Origin: Terramyces sp. JEL0728
Lineage: Eukaryota; Chytridiomycota; Chytridiomycetes; Rhizophydiales; Terramycetaceae
Direction: 5' to 3'
NCBI GenBank assembly: GCA_027603945.1
Contig: JADIIU010000004.1
Coordinates: 248,001-312,000, forward strand
DNA length: 64,000 bases
The notes beneath the pieces are model-generated. The model did no database searches. It was not told the DNA's origin and saw nothing but the letters and a program-made list of their open reading frames with translations. Numbering within the stretch: the first letter of the stretch is position 1; each line of letters opens with the position of its first letter. Positions 9,423 to 21,156 of this stretch are shown piece by piece. The position numbers were made by a program, and so were the translations under genes.

Positions 9423-9716
9423 ATGCAAACAGATAGAGACGATAAACTAGAATCGACTGATAATATCAAGTCAAAGAAAAAGCTCAATAAACAGACGCTA
9501 AATGAAGAGCAAAAACAAAAGTTGCTTGAAATGGAAAAAGCAATTCAAGAGCATCAACAATCAGGAAAGTCATTCGTGGTTGGTACGATCTAATTAATGT
9601 TAGCGGCTGCTTTAAGATGCATTAGCGAAGAGAAGCTATACAGTAATAGCGGTCTAACGTATAGTCCCGGACAAGACCATATACACCTATGCAATCAGAA
9701 AATTTTCCTTCAGTAG
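9423..9716 (+). CDS. Small uncharacterised protein, 90 aa (copy A)
   Basis: Two exons (9423-9582 and 9604-9716) joined by a 21-nt GT-AG intron (9583-9603) give 90 aa. The N-terminal 50 residues are lysine/glutamate-rich and helical (KSKKKLNKQTLNEEQKQKLL), followed by SGKSFVVAAALRCISEEKLY and a polar end. I do not recognise it; a small organelle or ribosome-associated protein is possible. The ATG at 9423 is preferred because an upstream T-run differs in length between copies and shifts the frame there. Its stop codon is only 4 bp before the ATG of the adenine methyltransferase gene on the same strand, so the two may be co-transcribed. One difference from copy B: RDD versus RED near residue 5. 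Confidence 0.65.
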
Positions 9717-9720
9717 AAGA

Positions 9721-10574
9721 ATGACAAACACATATATATGCTCATCGTACGGTTTCCGTTAATTCTAGCTATGTGTATGAATCAATTGTTCAAGATTCAA
9801 CACTACCTATTCCTGAAAATATTTCACATATTCGCTCTCTTCACAAATACTCTCCAAATATCAGAAGACTAATTTGGAAGCAGTTAATAGAATCTGGAAT
9901 GACAATCACGGAAGATAATGTGTTAGCGGTGACAGTTCAATTTGGTATTAAATACCTAATCTAGAATCTGGGATAAACTTTTCAGATATTAATAACGAAT
10001 TATATACTCCAAAGGCTGTCATTAACGCAGCCAAGTCAGTTGTTAACGGAAATGTTTTCCATCTAGATCCCTGTTCAACTACCTACGCAAATAATATACA
10101 CGAAGGAAAACTGGCACTACACTTTTTCGATGAATATCAAAACGGGCTGGTCCAGCACTGGCATGGAAACATTTGGATGTCACCTCCAAACTCCTCAGCG
10201 AATCTGTGGTTTATGGCTGCAGAAACCAAATTCATAACAGGAGAAATCAACTCTTGTTTCTGCCTACTAAAGTCAGATTTTTGTGAAGAATGGTTCCAAC
10301 AAGCACTTAAATACCCACATTGTATTCTTAAAGAAAGGCTAAGCTTTTATACACCAACCGGAAGGGAGAAACTATTTGCAGACTCGTCTTATACAATTAT
10401 ATACATGTAGCCATGATTAACTCTAGGGGAGAGAATAATAATTTGTTTGGCCAAGTATTTTCAAAGATCGGAAGTATTCCCGGGTATAACAGCTGGGCAT
10501 TTCAGGATAAAACCGCACTGGAAAATTTTGTTCTTCAGCAACTTCCAAACATTGAGCAAGTAATAGTTGACTAA
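9721..10574 (+). CDS. Phage-type DNA N6-adenine methyltransferase (Dam, PF05869) homologue (copy A)
   Basis: Four exons (9721-9746, 9769-9944, 9965-10406, 10427-10574) give 263 aa; introns are 22, 20 and 20 nt, all GT-AG. Residues 78-144 follow the phage Dam family: NNELYTPKAVINAAKSVVNG (cf. neWyTPp), FHLDPCST (FDLDPas), ANNIHEGKLALHFFDEYQNG, LVQHWHGNIWMSPPNSS (dgL...W...NPPyg). Family members transfer methyl from SAM to adenine N6 in DNA. The catalytic tetrapeptide NPPY/DPPY reads SPPN (140-143), so activity is uncertain. The helical N-terminus (1-70) is not in the family core. The intron content shows it is a resident eukaryotic gene, not contamination. Copy B differs at three residues. Convergent with CFAP43, 87 bp away. 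Confidence 0.78.
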
Positions 10575-10661
10575 TCGAGACTTTGCTAACAAGAAACCCT
10601 TTCTTGCAACCAGAGGATTTATATGACTATCCCAACATACAAAAGTAATATAATTTATTTT

Positions 10662-13600
10662 CTAAATCCTAAATGCTGGGTACGTTCTCAAACGCAGCCG
10701 TTCCAGTTCTTCCCTTAGAATCGCAAGATCCTGAGCCTGCGATTTTGCCAAGTCCACTAACCTCCTTCGGGTGAATAATTCTCGATGTGTGTCCTTTTGT
10801 GCGGAAGAGGCATTCTTGGTCACTAGTGTTAATTTCATTTACATTTGACATCATGAATCTTTTTTCTGTCAATCACAGAACTGCACAGTTCCTGAATACT
10901 TTTGGAAAGCTCAATATTTTCCCTTTCTTTTTTCAAGACCTTTCTCTTGATTTTCTCAATAATACTGGATTTTTCTTCTAAATGGTGAATGTGGGTCAGA
11001 ATTAGCACTTGTTTACCTTTTGACCATGCTCTGCGATTTTCTCCAAGTTTGCAATTTCCGATGCTTGCTTATAAATATCGCCACTTCGTAAGAACTCTTG
11101 CATTTCCTTTGTTACACGGAGAAGCTGTATATCTCTTGTTCTAATTACTAAATCCTCGGCTTGGAAGTCGTGCATTTTAATTTCCCTAGCGTTACAGCTG
11201 AATACCATTCCAATGCATGGATACCTTTTCTGTATTCCTTGATTTCCGTTAACGCTTCCACTTTAAGCTGGCCCAAATGTCTGACTTGGTCATTCAAGCT
11301 TTCCACCACGGATCTGTGCAAGAGAACCGCATCAGTATAGTTGGTTACAATTGGAGATTGGGGAACTTCCACTTGGCCTTGCTTGAAAGCGTAAAGACTT
11401 TCGATATTATAAATACTTTTGAACCTGTATTCCAAGAATTGATTCAAATCTGTAGTCACTTTTTCTGTTTCCAACTTTATCTTATCGCTTTCTTCAAGGA
11501 CATTTTGAACTAATGATTGCATTTCTTTGAAATATCGGGATGTATTATACACCTCTTGTTCAGTATTGATTTTTTTGTCTCTCATTTCCACGAATTTGTT
11601 CCAAATTTCAACACCAAGGCCGTCTGGCATATCCAAAGAAGTCAGTGTGACAGGATTCATGTCAATCTGAGGCATTTCTTTTTCAAAAGGAGTGAACGGG
11701 TTCAAGTCTTCGGATTCCTTTTCTAAAGAATCAATTCCCGGACCCCTTCTTTTGTAAAGCTTGGTTAACGTGTCATAATAAAAGTCATATCCATGGAACT
11801 CTTTCTTGAATGACTTGTCAATATCTTTGTCTCTTTTGATAGCTGTATCATAATCTTCTCGGCAGCGTTCCAATTCTTTCTACAATTAAAAGTATTTACT
11901 TTAATTTCTGGGATTTCGTTGGTGCAATTTATTTTATCATTTTTAAGTTGTTCGATTCTTTTCAAAATATGCTCTTCTAAAATGTCATCGCTTGAGCTAA
12001 CAATGGCATGCTGAGTTTGCTTCAGCATCTTCAGTTCGTTTTCATAGATTATCTTGTCAATGTTTAGTTTGTATTGCGAAAAGTCTTTCAACTTCAGATC
12101 GAAAGCGTCCTGGATATCCGATATTATTCCTTGCAGTTTGCGAAGTTCTGTTTCCAGGGCTTTGCGGTGCTTATCTTGCTCCTCCTTGAAGATTGCCATT
12201 TTCTTTTCAAACTCTTTCAAAAGCTTTTTCTCTTCGTCAGACATTTCTTCCTTTGGCTTATTCATCCATTCTGGTCTTACAACCTCTTCTTTCTCTTCTT
12301 TATCTTTTCTAATATTAACATGTGCTACCTATCATCCAGTTTGCCACCCATCATTTGCATCAGGGCCCGCTGTCTTGAGTTGTCTCCCCCTTGGAGTTTT
12401 TGCCATTCTTCATCTTTTAGCCGCTTTGCTTCCAACTTTTTCAGTTCTTCAACCGTCAAAAACTATTTTAATAGTAAAATACTCGCTCCACAGTTACTTC
12501 AGAATCCTTCACTTCGATAATACTTTCAGGGACTTCATCCTCATCAAACTCTGGGTGGAATATCTTTTCTTGGATTTGTAACTGTGCAAGGATAGCGGCA
12601 ATTCTTTCATTTTTTTCTTCAATTTTGGAAATATCATCCTGCTTTGTCTTGCACAGTTCTTTAAATTTTTTCAAAAATGTTTCCTTGATATCCAGAATGC
12701 ATTCCCCAAGGATAATAGATTGGATCCTCCTACTTTCTTTAGTGGTGAGTTCTGAATCTTCGTATAAGAGAGCAGAGTTTAAAATGCTAGGATCAAAGTT
12801 CAACTTTCTTTCGGCGGTTGTTTCGTCTTGTTCAGTGTTCGTATGGCCATTTTGATCAGTCAATAACTCTTTTAATGGCAAAGTACCTTGCACTCTTCGT
12901 TTACTAGCATTTGCACTTTTCGGAGCCTCTTGACATTTGCAATCTTCAAACATTCTGCAGCAGATCGTCGTCTAATTGGGTAGTTTGTAACCTCAATCAG
13001 CTTTGATAGCATTGCATCTTCTTTGAATGATTTAATTGATTGGCCAACAACTTCTACCGAGTCCCAGCATTCTTTTTTGATTCTATTTCTTAATACTCTC
13101 TTTTTCAAATTTTCGATTTCTATTTGTTGCCTTAATTTGCTTATCTTTTTATCGGTTTCTTCCGACAATCTATCTCTTTCTTTCAAATCAATAACAAATT
13201 CAGATCTGTCAATTTTTTCAAGGGCTGGGGCTGTTTCATTCTTTGCGATTAGCTTTTGCAACTTTTCACTGATTGCTTTCAGCTTGAGGGCGATATAGTT
13301 CCTGTGCAACTTCTTTAAAATGGCTTACCTCTCTATCGTTTGAAACCTCTTGAGTAGGTGCTACCTCCTCAACTGCAGAGATAGTTTCTTCGATCTTATC
13401 TTCCCTGTCCAGCACCTCCGGCAAACTATCAGCTTTTTCCAAAATCGCGGCAGCTGGCGCCTTTCTCTCTGTAATAAATCTTTCAATAGTTTCTGTGGTT
13501 TCGATAGCAGCCCGTCTGCCCTGGGCACTGTATTTCCAGTCCCATCTTTTAACCAGACCGTCTCTGCCAACAGTAAACACATGGCGCAAATCTGGACTGA

Positions 13601-15879
13601 TGCCTCCGCCAATTGCTCCTCCTAGCTGATTATCATGTGCAAATATTTTCAAGCACTTTGAAGCATCTATCATTGACCGCATGGTAACCATACCGTCTGT
13701 ACCCAGAGTTAAAAGAAAATCTCCGTTAAAAGAAGAACAGAACTGCGCATAGTCCCCTTGATGATCTTTATACTAAATTTAGGTAGCAGTGTTACTTCAT
13801 CAAGTAATGGAGTTAGTGGTGCCTTTTCTCCGATTTGCGACCCAATACACATAGCGTTGTATGTGCGGATCTTTTTATCTTTGCAGTATATCACAATGGT
13901 TTCCTTTCCAGCGGCAAGTTGTCTATAATTAGCAGATCTTACTTGGATCCAACAAAGATATCCTGCCCTTCTGCTTCGATCTTGAAACTCCAATTCTTAA
14001 TTAGCGCTATTTTACTGGTATCGCACTTCTCTGGATTTTGCTATCCTCTTCGGATAACACTGCAATTGGGGTGTTGAGCGGAAACTCATATGCAGTTATT
14101 CCACTGGAATTGGAATCTGGCTCTCCCGTTAAAATAAATAATTTAGAAGTCTTGAGTCAAGAACTACTTACTTGATGTTCAATTTCTTCCACAATCTCCC
14201 ATCTCAAACTTTTTAATACTCCGAGGTAGTTAATGTACCCAATTGCTCTGAAGGTGTCAGCTACGTCGAATATCCATATTTGGCCATCATCTGAACCAGA
14301 AGCCAAGAATTTCCCCGTGCCATCAAATGCCAACTTAATCTTAACTCTTAGTTACCTTTGTTACAGCATTTTTGTGAACTTTTCTCCTACAAACCAGTTT
14401 TGGATCCTTTGCTTGGGTGTTTACACTATAAATTCTCACTACCCCAGCATGAGATCCAATTGCAAAAACCATTGATACTAGCGATGCGGCCATAGAAGTA
14501 ATGGCAGTGTTTGTTTGAACGCTTTGTACAATAATATTTTTTTCTATGTCCCTCAGATACACAGCTCCATTTTGGTGGGTTGAAATCATAACTGGCTCCA
14601 GGTTAAATATGCCGAATCCATTTATGCCCTCGTAGTTGTTATGTCTAGCCTAGAGTTATTTTATGTTACCATAATTGTAGTCCCGTTTGTTATATGGTGA
14701 AGTAGTAACTTTCCATCAGCGACCTCAACCAGCAATCGAGTATAGTCGGGCGAGTTTGTCAATGCAAGAATTGGACTCCCATTGGCCACCTTCACGCTTT
14801 TGACAAAGTCCCCTTTGAAGCTAAAATATCGAAGATATCCATCCTAGGATTAACAAGCCCGCACCATTCCACCAGAAATAAAGCCTTTAGAGTAAATTAC
14901 AATGTTTTTCAAAAATGAGCCATCAAAGTTTTCATTTGGGTACAATGATGAAATCCTTTCGACATCAAATACTACTTCGTAGTTACCAGAATCGGCACTG
15001 TACCTGTACAAAATACTGCCAGACACATCGCTGCAATAAACTTTTCTTTCAGGTGCCCATATGTGGTGGCAAATTTTAAAGTACTGGTCTTGATTTAAAT
15101 CAGATATGCTGTTGTCGGTCCAAGTAAGATGATTAAATCGAGACTGATAACTTTCGGATCCAAATGAAGCCTTTAAATCCTTTTTTCCTTGACTTTCAAT
15201 TAAGCACTACTTACATATTTGATAATACATACTTTTTGAATCCTGTTTTGATTTTCCAAAATGAAATATCTCCATTTCCCCCAGAAGTACAGAACTGCTT
15301 TGAATCAAGCGGATTAAAAGAAAGGTAATCTGCAGGGCCTTCATTCTCTTTCGAAGCAATGTGCTTTTGAAGTCTCCAGTCCCACACATTGATCTGATGT
15401 GACGGCATGTCGCCAACAGAGGCTAAATAAAGACCATCTGCCGAAAATGTTAGCAGATTAATGGACAGATCCGCAGGTACTTGGTTAATACATCTGTACC
15501 CTCCAATTTCGCGATATTTGTAACAACACCCGAAACCTGAGACCATTTAACTAGTTTCACGCATTTTAAATGTCTTTCTGTGTAAGCAATAGTGTTCTCT
15601 TTTGGATGAATAGCAAATGCGGTTATAGGCTGATCTGCTACAACAACCTTCAAATGCATTTCACTTGGACATTCGCCAACAATATTATAGCCATGCAATG
15701 TTTGATGTTCCTTTATATTGTAATTCATACACTCAATTGCGTTGATACACGACCCTGAAGCGTAGAAAACCAAATTTCCTCTTATAATTTTTGCTCTGAT
15801 ATCTTTGCTGTATCCATATGACTTTCTATATTAGCTGCAGGTACCCTAGCTCCAACTCACCAAACAAATTTCCTGCCAT
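10662..15879 (-). CDS. CFAP43: Cilia- and flagella-associated protein 43 (copy A)
   Basis: Axonemal protein of the tether/tether-head region of inner dynein arm f; it pairs with CFAP44 in flagellates. Nineteen exons with 18 introns of 19-23 nt give 1616 aa (human about 1665); the summed exon length is an exact multiple of three. The N-terminal half holds WD40 blades (YLASVGDMPSHQINVWDW, GGNGDISFWKI, GKFLASGSDDGQIWIFDV). The C-terminal half is coiled coil, with RALMQMMGGKLDD, SFKKEFHGYDFYYDTLTKLY, VTKEMQEFLRSGD and the end RRRLVDLAKSQAQDLAIL. Intron 17 (10997-11016) lacks a terminal AG, and intron 3 (15207-15228) differs from copy B at its acceptor. The ATG is 21 bp after the stop of the DUF2415 gene. 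Confidence 0.92.
10997..11016 (-). other. 20-nt intron with non-AG acceptor in CFAP43 (copy A)
   Basis: Between EHGQK and THIHHLEEK the conserved coiled-coil frames require removal of a length equal to 2 modulo 3. GTAAACAAGTGCTAATTCTG has a normal GTAA donor, a CTAAT branch-like motif and the usual 20-nt length, but ends TG. Copy B reads ...AATTCCG at the same place (42263-42282). Alternatives needing an AT-AG or a 17-nt intron are less natural, because the 17-nt GT donor is lost in copy B. Confidence 0.55.
15207..15228 (-). other. CFAP43 intron 3 with tandem acceptor created in copy A
   Basis: In copy B the intron is 19 nt and the next codon is TGG (Trp). In copy A this codon is TAG, a stop if the 19-nt intron is used. 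The same change creates a second AG three bases downstream, so a 22-nt intron ending AAGTAG removes the stop and deletes only the Trp. Confidence 0.6.
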
Positions 15880-15900
15880 TTGATAAAATCCACCTCGCGT

Positions 15901-17093
15901 TCAGGGTTTAAATCGTGTTACGTCATAAATCATCAAGTCTTTATTTCTAAATGAGAGACCCTTCGGGGAAACTCCTACGTCTAATGGTATCAATGTCAAA
16001 TTGTAGCATGCTGTGTTCAAGACCTGAATTAATTGGGACGTACCAACAAAAAGTGACTGACTGTCTGGTGAAAATGCCATCCCTGAAATATGCTGGTCGC
16101 TACCTACAGGGGATACTCTGATAGCCTGTCTTTCATTGAAAGTGCGGGCATCAACTAAACTAACGTAGGAAACATGCTTTCGATCAACATGAAGTTACCT
16201 CAGTGAATGCCAGTAAATCCATTGAGCCTGATTGTGAGAATTTGATGCATCTGCATGCCCCTTTTACCTGTGGATGTTGGTTTGTAGCAATTTTGGTGAG
16301 TTTTTCACTACTTCGGATATCCCAGACACTGACGAATCCGTCCTGACTTGCAACTGCAAATTTCTCGGAAGTTTGATTCCATGCACAGCTAAATCCGGCA
16401 TCATTTGACGCTAAATTAGTCATTGAAACCTGTCATTGAGGCCACCTTCTCATAATCCCCGTTGCTGGTAACATTATAAAGAAATACTTGGGAGCTATCT
16501 CCGACAGCAATCATCTTTTTCCCATCTGGGCTAACTGACGCATAATTTACGGCAGTTGGAAACGCAATACTTGTAATTCTGTGCAAATCTGGAAGCGAGT
16601 AGACTTTGATCGTTTCGTCATTGTTGCAGATTAATATGCGTGTTTGATTGTCATGTTTAGATATGCAAAGTGCATTATTGATTGATCCGCCAACATTTAG
16701 AGCCGAAAACCTAAGTTAACGCTATCGCACCAGTCTGAGTTTAACTTTCTTACAAGAAGCTGGGACCTTTGTCCTCCAGCAGCCAAATAGCCAAACCAAT
16801 CGTTAATGAAATTTACCCCGAAGTGATTGATGTCGGTGAAAAGGACAGATCTTTGATTGCTGGCGAAGTCTACAATCAATATCGCGAATACAGTTTGAGT
16901 AATAGTATCGTAAAAATTGACGGTATTTTGATTCACATACAGAAATTGTGTTTTCACTGTTGGGCAAAGCACCAAATCTCGCAATTGCCAATGTTGAATC
17001 GTTGACCGTTGGGCATATTTTCGCGGCGGTCCTGTCAAGAAATTTACTTCGTCACTGCTATTAGTTAATCCAATACTTGATATTGACTGTCAT
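15901..17093 (-). CDS. WD40 protein with fungal DUF2415 motif (copy A)
   Basis: Five exons give 370 aa; introns are 17058-17076 (19 nt), 16711-16730 (20), 16411-16429 (19; 20 in copy B) and 16177-16198 (22). It starts MTVNINSDEVNFLTGPPRKY and shows WD40-type blades (TIQHWQLRDLVLCPT, KFAVASQDGFVSVWDIR). The signature is residues near MDLLAFTEHVSYVSLVDART followed by SDQHISGMAFSPDSQSLFVG, the DUF2415 region of a conserved fungal WD40 family whose biochemical role is unknown to me. It shares a 48-bp divergent promoter with CYFIP carrying two ACGCGT boxes, and its stop is 21 bp from the CFAP43 ATG. Copy B lacks one Met codon near the C-terminus. Confidence 0.85.
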
Positions 17094-17141
17094 GTTTTCC
17101 ACGCGTTTTTATTCAAGTTTATTTCACAACTCAACGCGTCC
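17094..17141. promoter_or_regulatory. 48-bp divergent promoter with two MluI cell-cycle boxes (copy A)
   Basis: The whole space between the start codons of the DUF2415 gene (17093, minus) and CYFIP (17142, plus) is 48 bp. It contains two perfect ACGCGT palindromes at 17101-17106 and 17134-17139, one beside each start codon. ACGCGT is the Mbp1-type APSES binding site in fungi, and an APSES protein is encoded 10 kb away. Both boxes are unchanged in copy B. Confidence 0.5.
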
Positions 17142-20100
17142 ATGGAAGTATTAAATACTGCCAAAGCATTACGAGCCATCAACATTACTCATGATTCTCC
17201 TGATATTAATGCTCCTTTTCAGTCCGTTTACACAGAATCTCTTGTAAATTTGAATCTCGCCGACAGGTCATACTTTGACCAGGCGCAATATTTGGATGTA
17301 AAGGCAGAAAAGACTTCCGTTACTGCTCACAAATACTTTCAAAAGGAAGCGCAGTATATTTCGAGAATTGTATTTCCCATTAATAGTAGAATTCTGTCTT
17401 GGAAGAAGGACGTTCTCTCGTAAACACTCTGTACGCTTTTAGAAGCTGTGGGAAAGCAATCCCCCAAGTACGTTTAATGTTTATAGTAGGTGCAAAGCCA
17501 TGACCAAGCTAATAAGGAATTGTTATACCATCAAACTTGTGCAGTTTTAAATCCAGAAATTGGAAGGATGGTAGATCTGATGCAATTCAGAGACAAATTG
17601 ATTTCAGCATTTTCCGAATCATTGACCGGATTGATTCCTGACGTGAAAGACAGAGATTTTTTCCCATCTGAAGCATTCTTGATTACATTGGCAAATTTAT
17701 TAGATTTGACAGTCAGCATCGACGTGATGAAGAATTTCAAAGGATCCATGAGCAACGATTTATCAATGTACAAAAGAGCAAAGTCAGTATTGGTAAAAGA
17801 TCAATCGGACCCTGAATTTGCTATATTGCCAAAGCTGGTTTTCTTTTTGGCAAATAAGGACCACTTTGCCCATGACTTGAAAAAGGCTCTTTCAACAATG
17901 AATAGCTTCTATGAAGAGATCTTTCTCGACATGATCAATATGTGTACTGAATACCTTGAGAAAGGACACTACCTAACTCCTTCAACAAAGCACATTTACA
18001 TTAGAGTACATTTGCTTAATATAGGCAACTGCTTTTGCGATATTCTTGATTGATGGTGACGGGGACGACATGGATTTCATCAAGAAAAAGAAGTTTAAGG
18101 TTGACCGATTAGTCAAATTATTCAGGGTTGCGATTTTTTAATTCAGACAACAGCTATTGTCCCTTTGTTTGGCGACATAGCCATCTCAATTGCCAGTATT
18201 TTAGCTAAAGCTCCACACTGGCCCCATGCCAAATTGGATCTGAAGAATTTGGACGAAGAATTGCGGGCAGAAATCATGAAGTCTTATCTACTCTCAAATC
18301 AGATTGAAAATACAACGCTCGATTACGAATCAGCCTATCTGCAGCTGAAAAAAATTCATGTGAAAGTAAGAAGCCTTAACAATAGCTGATTCACAACTCT
18401 GTTAGTTTGGAAGAAACCAAAGATGTCTATAATGCAGCCTTTAATGGCCTGAATTTATTGTCACAACTGACTACTCGGGTATTGGAACAAGTATTTTTTG
18501 CTAACTTGAGGCAGCATGGAAATATTTGAATCCTGCAAAGTCAGCATCAGGAGTCCAACTTACTGAGATCTATGAGCAAGTAGAAAAGATCTAAAGTAGG
18601 CTGTTCAACATAATTATAACCACGAAGAAAAAAAAGTTTTGATTGCGTATATTGCCATGATCAAAAGCTTAAGCGCTCTTTTTTATACAATGGAACCAGT
18701 GTTGCAGCCAATTATTGATAGCCATATTGGAAATGAAATTCAACTGTTTGCCAAAGGAACACTGATTGATATCTATAACCACGCTGCAAAGAAAAAGAAG
18801 CCGATAGTCAGGTAAAACACTCTTATCCCAGTATTCTCAAAAGCGTTCAAGATGCCCTTGCTGATAACAATGAAACGGTTGTCAGAGCTGACCCGATTTC
18901 CCAAAGCCAGGTACTATCATACTGACCCCAGCTTTTCTTTTCAAGAGCATTGCTGGATTTGATTTTTAATGACAAATCTAAAGGAATGAAAGGGGGGATG
19001 ATGAAGGAAAAGAATTTCAAGGAGAGTCAAGTAACAGAGTTGCAAAAGTTTTTCGACGAGAGCCATTTTTATCCTCTCATGATAAGTTTCAAGAGTAATC
19101 TCTCAACTAAGCTAGAAACTATTGCTGACTGTTCAGATCTTTCGAATTTATGGTTTAAGGAATTTTATTTGGAATTGACTCGACAAGTGCAAGTAATTTG
19201 CTTTTAAACGTAGTTTCCAACCAGCACATCGCTTCCTTGGATACTGACTGAATATGGATTAGAATCTCATGAAACTAGTGTTCTTCAAAATATCTTTATC
19301 CCGCTTGACCTATACAACGATGCTGGATATAAAACACTAAACAGTCTTAAGAGCAGATACATTTACAATGAAATTGAGGCAGAGGTAAGCTATTGGATAA
19401 CCAAAGGTCAACTTATGTTTCGATCAATTCATGTTCAAACTTGGAAGAAATGTGTTTCGTCACTATAAGAAATTAGCTTCAACCAAGATTTTGGATACTG
19501 ACAACAAGGTTGGGATTCAAGAAGGCGGGAAAGCCGTCTGGAGTCAGGAAGGTCTGCAAGCCGATGCATATGTCACTGCTTTAAAGCAAAGAGCGATTAA
19601 AGTATCTTTTTACTAAAAAGCTATTGGGAAGAACTGTTGACGTATCGAAAATTCTGGCTCAAATGATGGACCAATACTTGCGACACAGCATTGATACGGC
19701 CATTTCAAGACTTGAAGCAAGTGATTTAACCTACATTCCGGTACGCGAGATCTAAAATAGGAATTTGACTGTTTGTTGGAAACTTCTCGGCTAACCCACG
19801 AACTATTATCAGAGTACCTGGACTTGGAACCATTTGAAGAGCTTCTTACAGAAACCGATGAGTGTGTGGTTCCAGGCGAAACAAACGGAAGGATACTTAC
19901 ACATATAGCACAAGAACTTATTCGTGATATTATCCCAAATTACTGTTTCAATACTACTAGTATGAAATTCATAAAGAGTTCTGTATTCTACGCCGAACCA
20001 GTTCAAAGGCCGCACTTTCCTAATGCCAAGCTGATGTATCTTTACGGAACAAAGGTGCGTTTGTTTTTACTTAGGGACTGTCTATTGAATTTGCAATGAA

Positions 20101-21117
20101 ATTTGGTGTATTCAAAGACAGCATTGGTATATCGCATTTTAATGCAATCAACAAGCTGGTTGGAGTTGAAGGATTGAGCGTGATAGTTAACGAAATCTCT
20201 AATCACATCAGACTGATAGTAATTTCAGATTGACAATAGCTGGATCATACGATGGCAAAGTTTTTCCAAAGTGTAGATGAGCTGGCACCACATCCAATTG
20301 TTGTGCCTCAAACTGGTCTAATTTCAGGTATCCCACTGATAATCTAGAAATCTATGACAGTTTATTACAAAGTTATGACAGGATTTTGCATTACAAAGAG
20401 TTGAAAAGTGAAATTCTTCAAGCATTTAGAGAAGTTGGAAATAGCATAATGCTTTCAAAAATTTTTGAGGAAACACTGGTACTTTTAGAGTAATGACAGG
20501 CAACTGATGCAACCTTCAGCTCCTTGTGCGTTAGAGATATCATTTCTGATGGTAAAAATGGGCTAAATCCAGACAATGAAACCTCATGCTTTTTGAATCA
20601 AGTCTCCGAATTGGATGGATTGCTGGGTTCTACACAATCTCAGTTTTCGTACAAGGACTGGGTTAAGGATTCGATTGACTACACAAGAAGAATTCACCGC
20701 AGACCTGTCTTTTTCAAAAGTCTTTTTTCTAAAATCGGCGCCAGTTTAAGGGCGATTCCCGAATGGAAAAAGCCAGAACAGATTAAAAGTGATAGGTCAA
20801 TCGCAAAAGTTTGCGCAATACTACAATTTGCAGCCTGCTCTCAGTTGGTTTCAGGGGACAGAACCATTAGGTAATTATTTGTTAACCACAGGGAATTGTT
20901 TGGAGACGGACTGCCAATTGCAATCACTTCGCTGCTATTCGTAAGTGGGCAGTCAAACATATTCTCGCTAGTAGATATAAATGATAAAATAGCAACCAAG
21001 ATGGAAAGTGACGAAAAGAAGAGAAACGACATCCATCTGCACTACCAAAATGCACAGTGGTTTTTCAGATTGAATGAAGAAACCAAAGCCTTTTTGGGAA
21101 CCAGTTTGATTCAATAA
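17142..21117 (+). CDS. CYFIP: CYFIP/Sra-1, subunit of the SCAR/WAVE complex (copy A)
   Basis: CYFIP binds Rac-GTP and holds WAVE inactive until signalled, steering Arp2/3 actin nucleation. Nineteen exons with 18 GT-AG introns of 19-22 nt (first 17370-17389, 17468-17489, 18006-18024, 18127-18146, 18366-18385) sum to 1203 codons, giving 1202 aa (human about 1250). Diagnostic matches: NSVLEEGRSLVNTLYAFRSC, PSEAFLITLANLLDLTVSID, VPLFGDIAISIASILAKAPH, LWFKEFYLELTRQVQFP, LPWILTEYGLESHETSVLQ, LLGRTVDVSKILAQ, RLTHELLSEYLDLEPFEEL, PNYCFN and FGDGLPIAITSLLFVSGQ. In fungi WAVE complex genes are kept in zoosporic, crawling lineages. Intron 15 is 21 nt here and 22 nt in copy B. The lipase gene follows 39 bp downstream on the same strand. 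Confidence 0.96.
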
Positions 21118-21156
21118 ATTCAAGTATTTTTGAACCTGCTCGATTTTTTATCTTTT

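Noticed and set aside
12054..12581. Long open frames on the plus strand opposite CFAP43 (175 and 148 codons), and similar ones opposite CFAP58
   Set aside because: They are Ser/Phe/Leu-rich antisense shadows of Lys/Glu coiled-coil coding sequence, with no family match and no consistent start.
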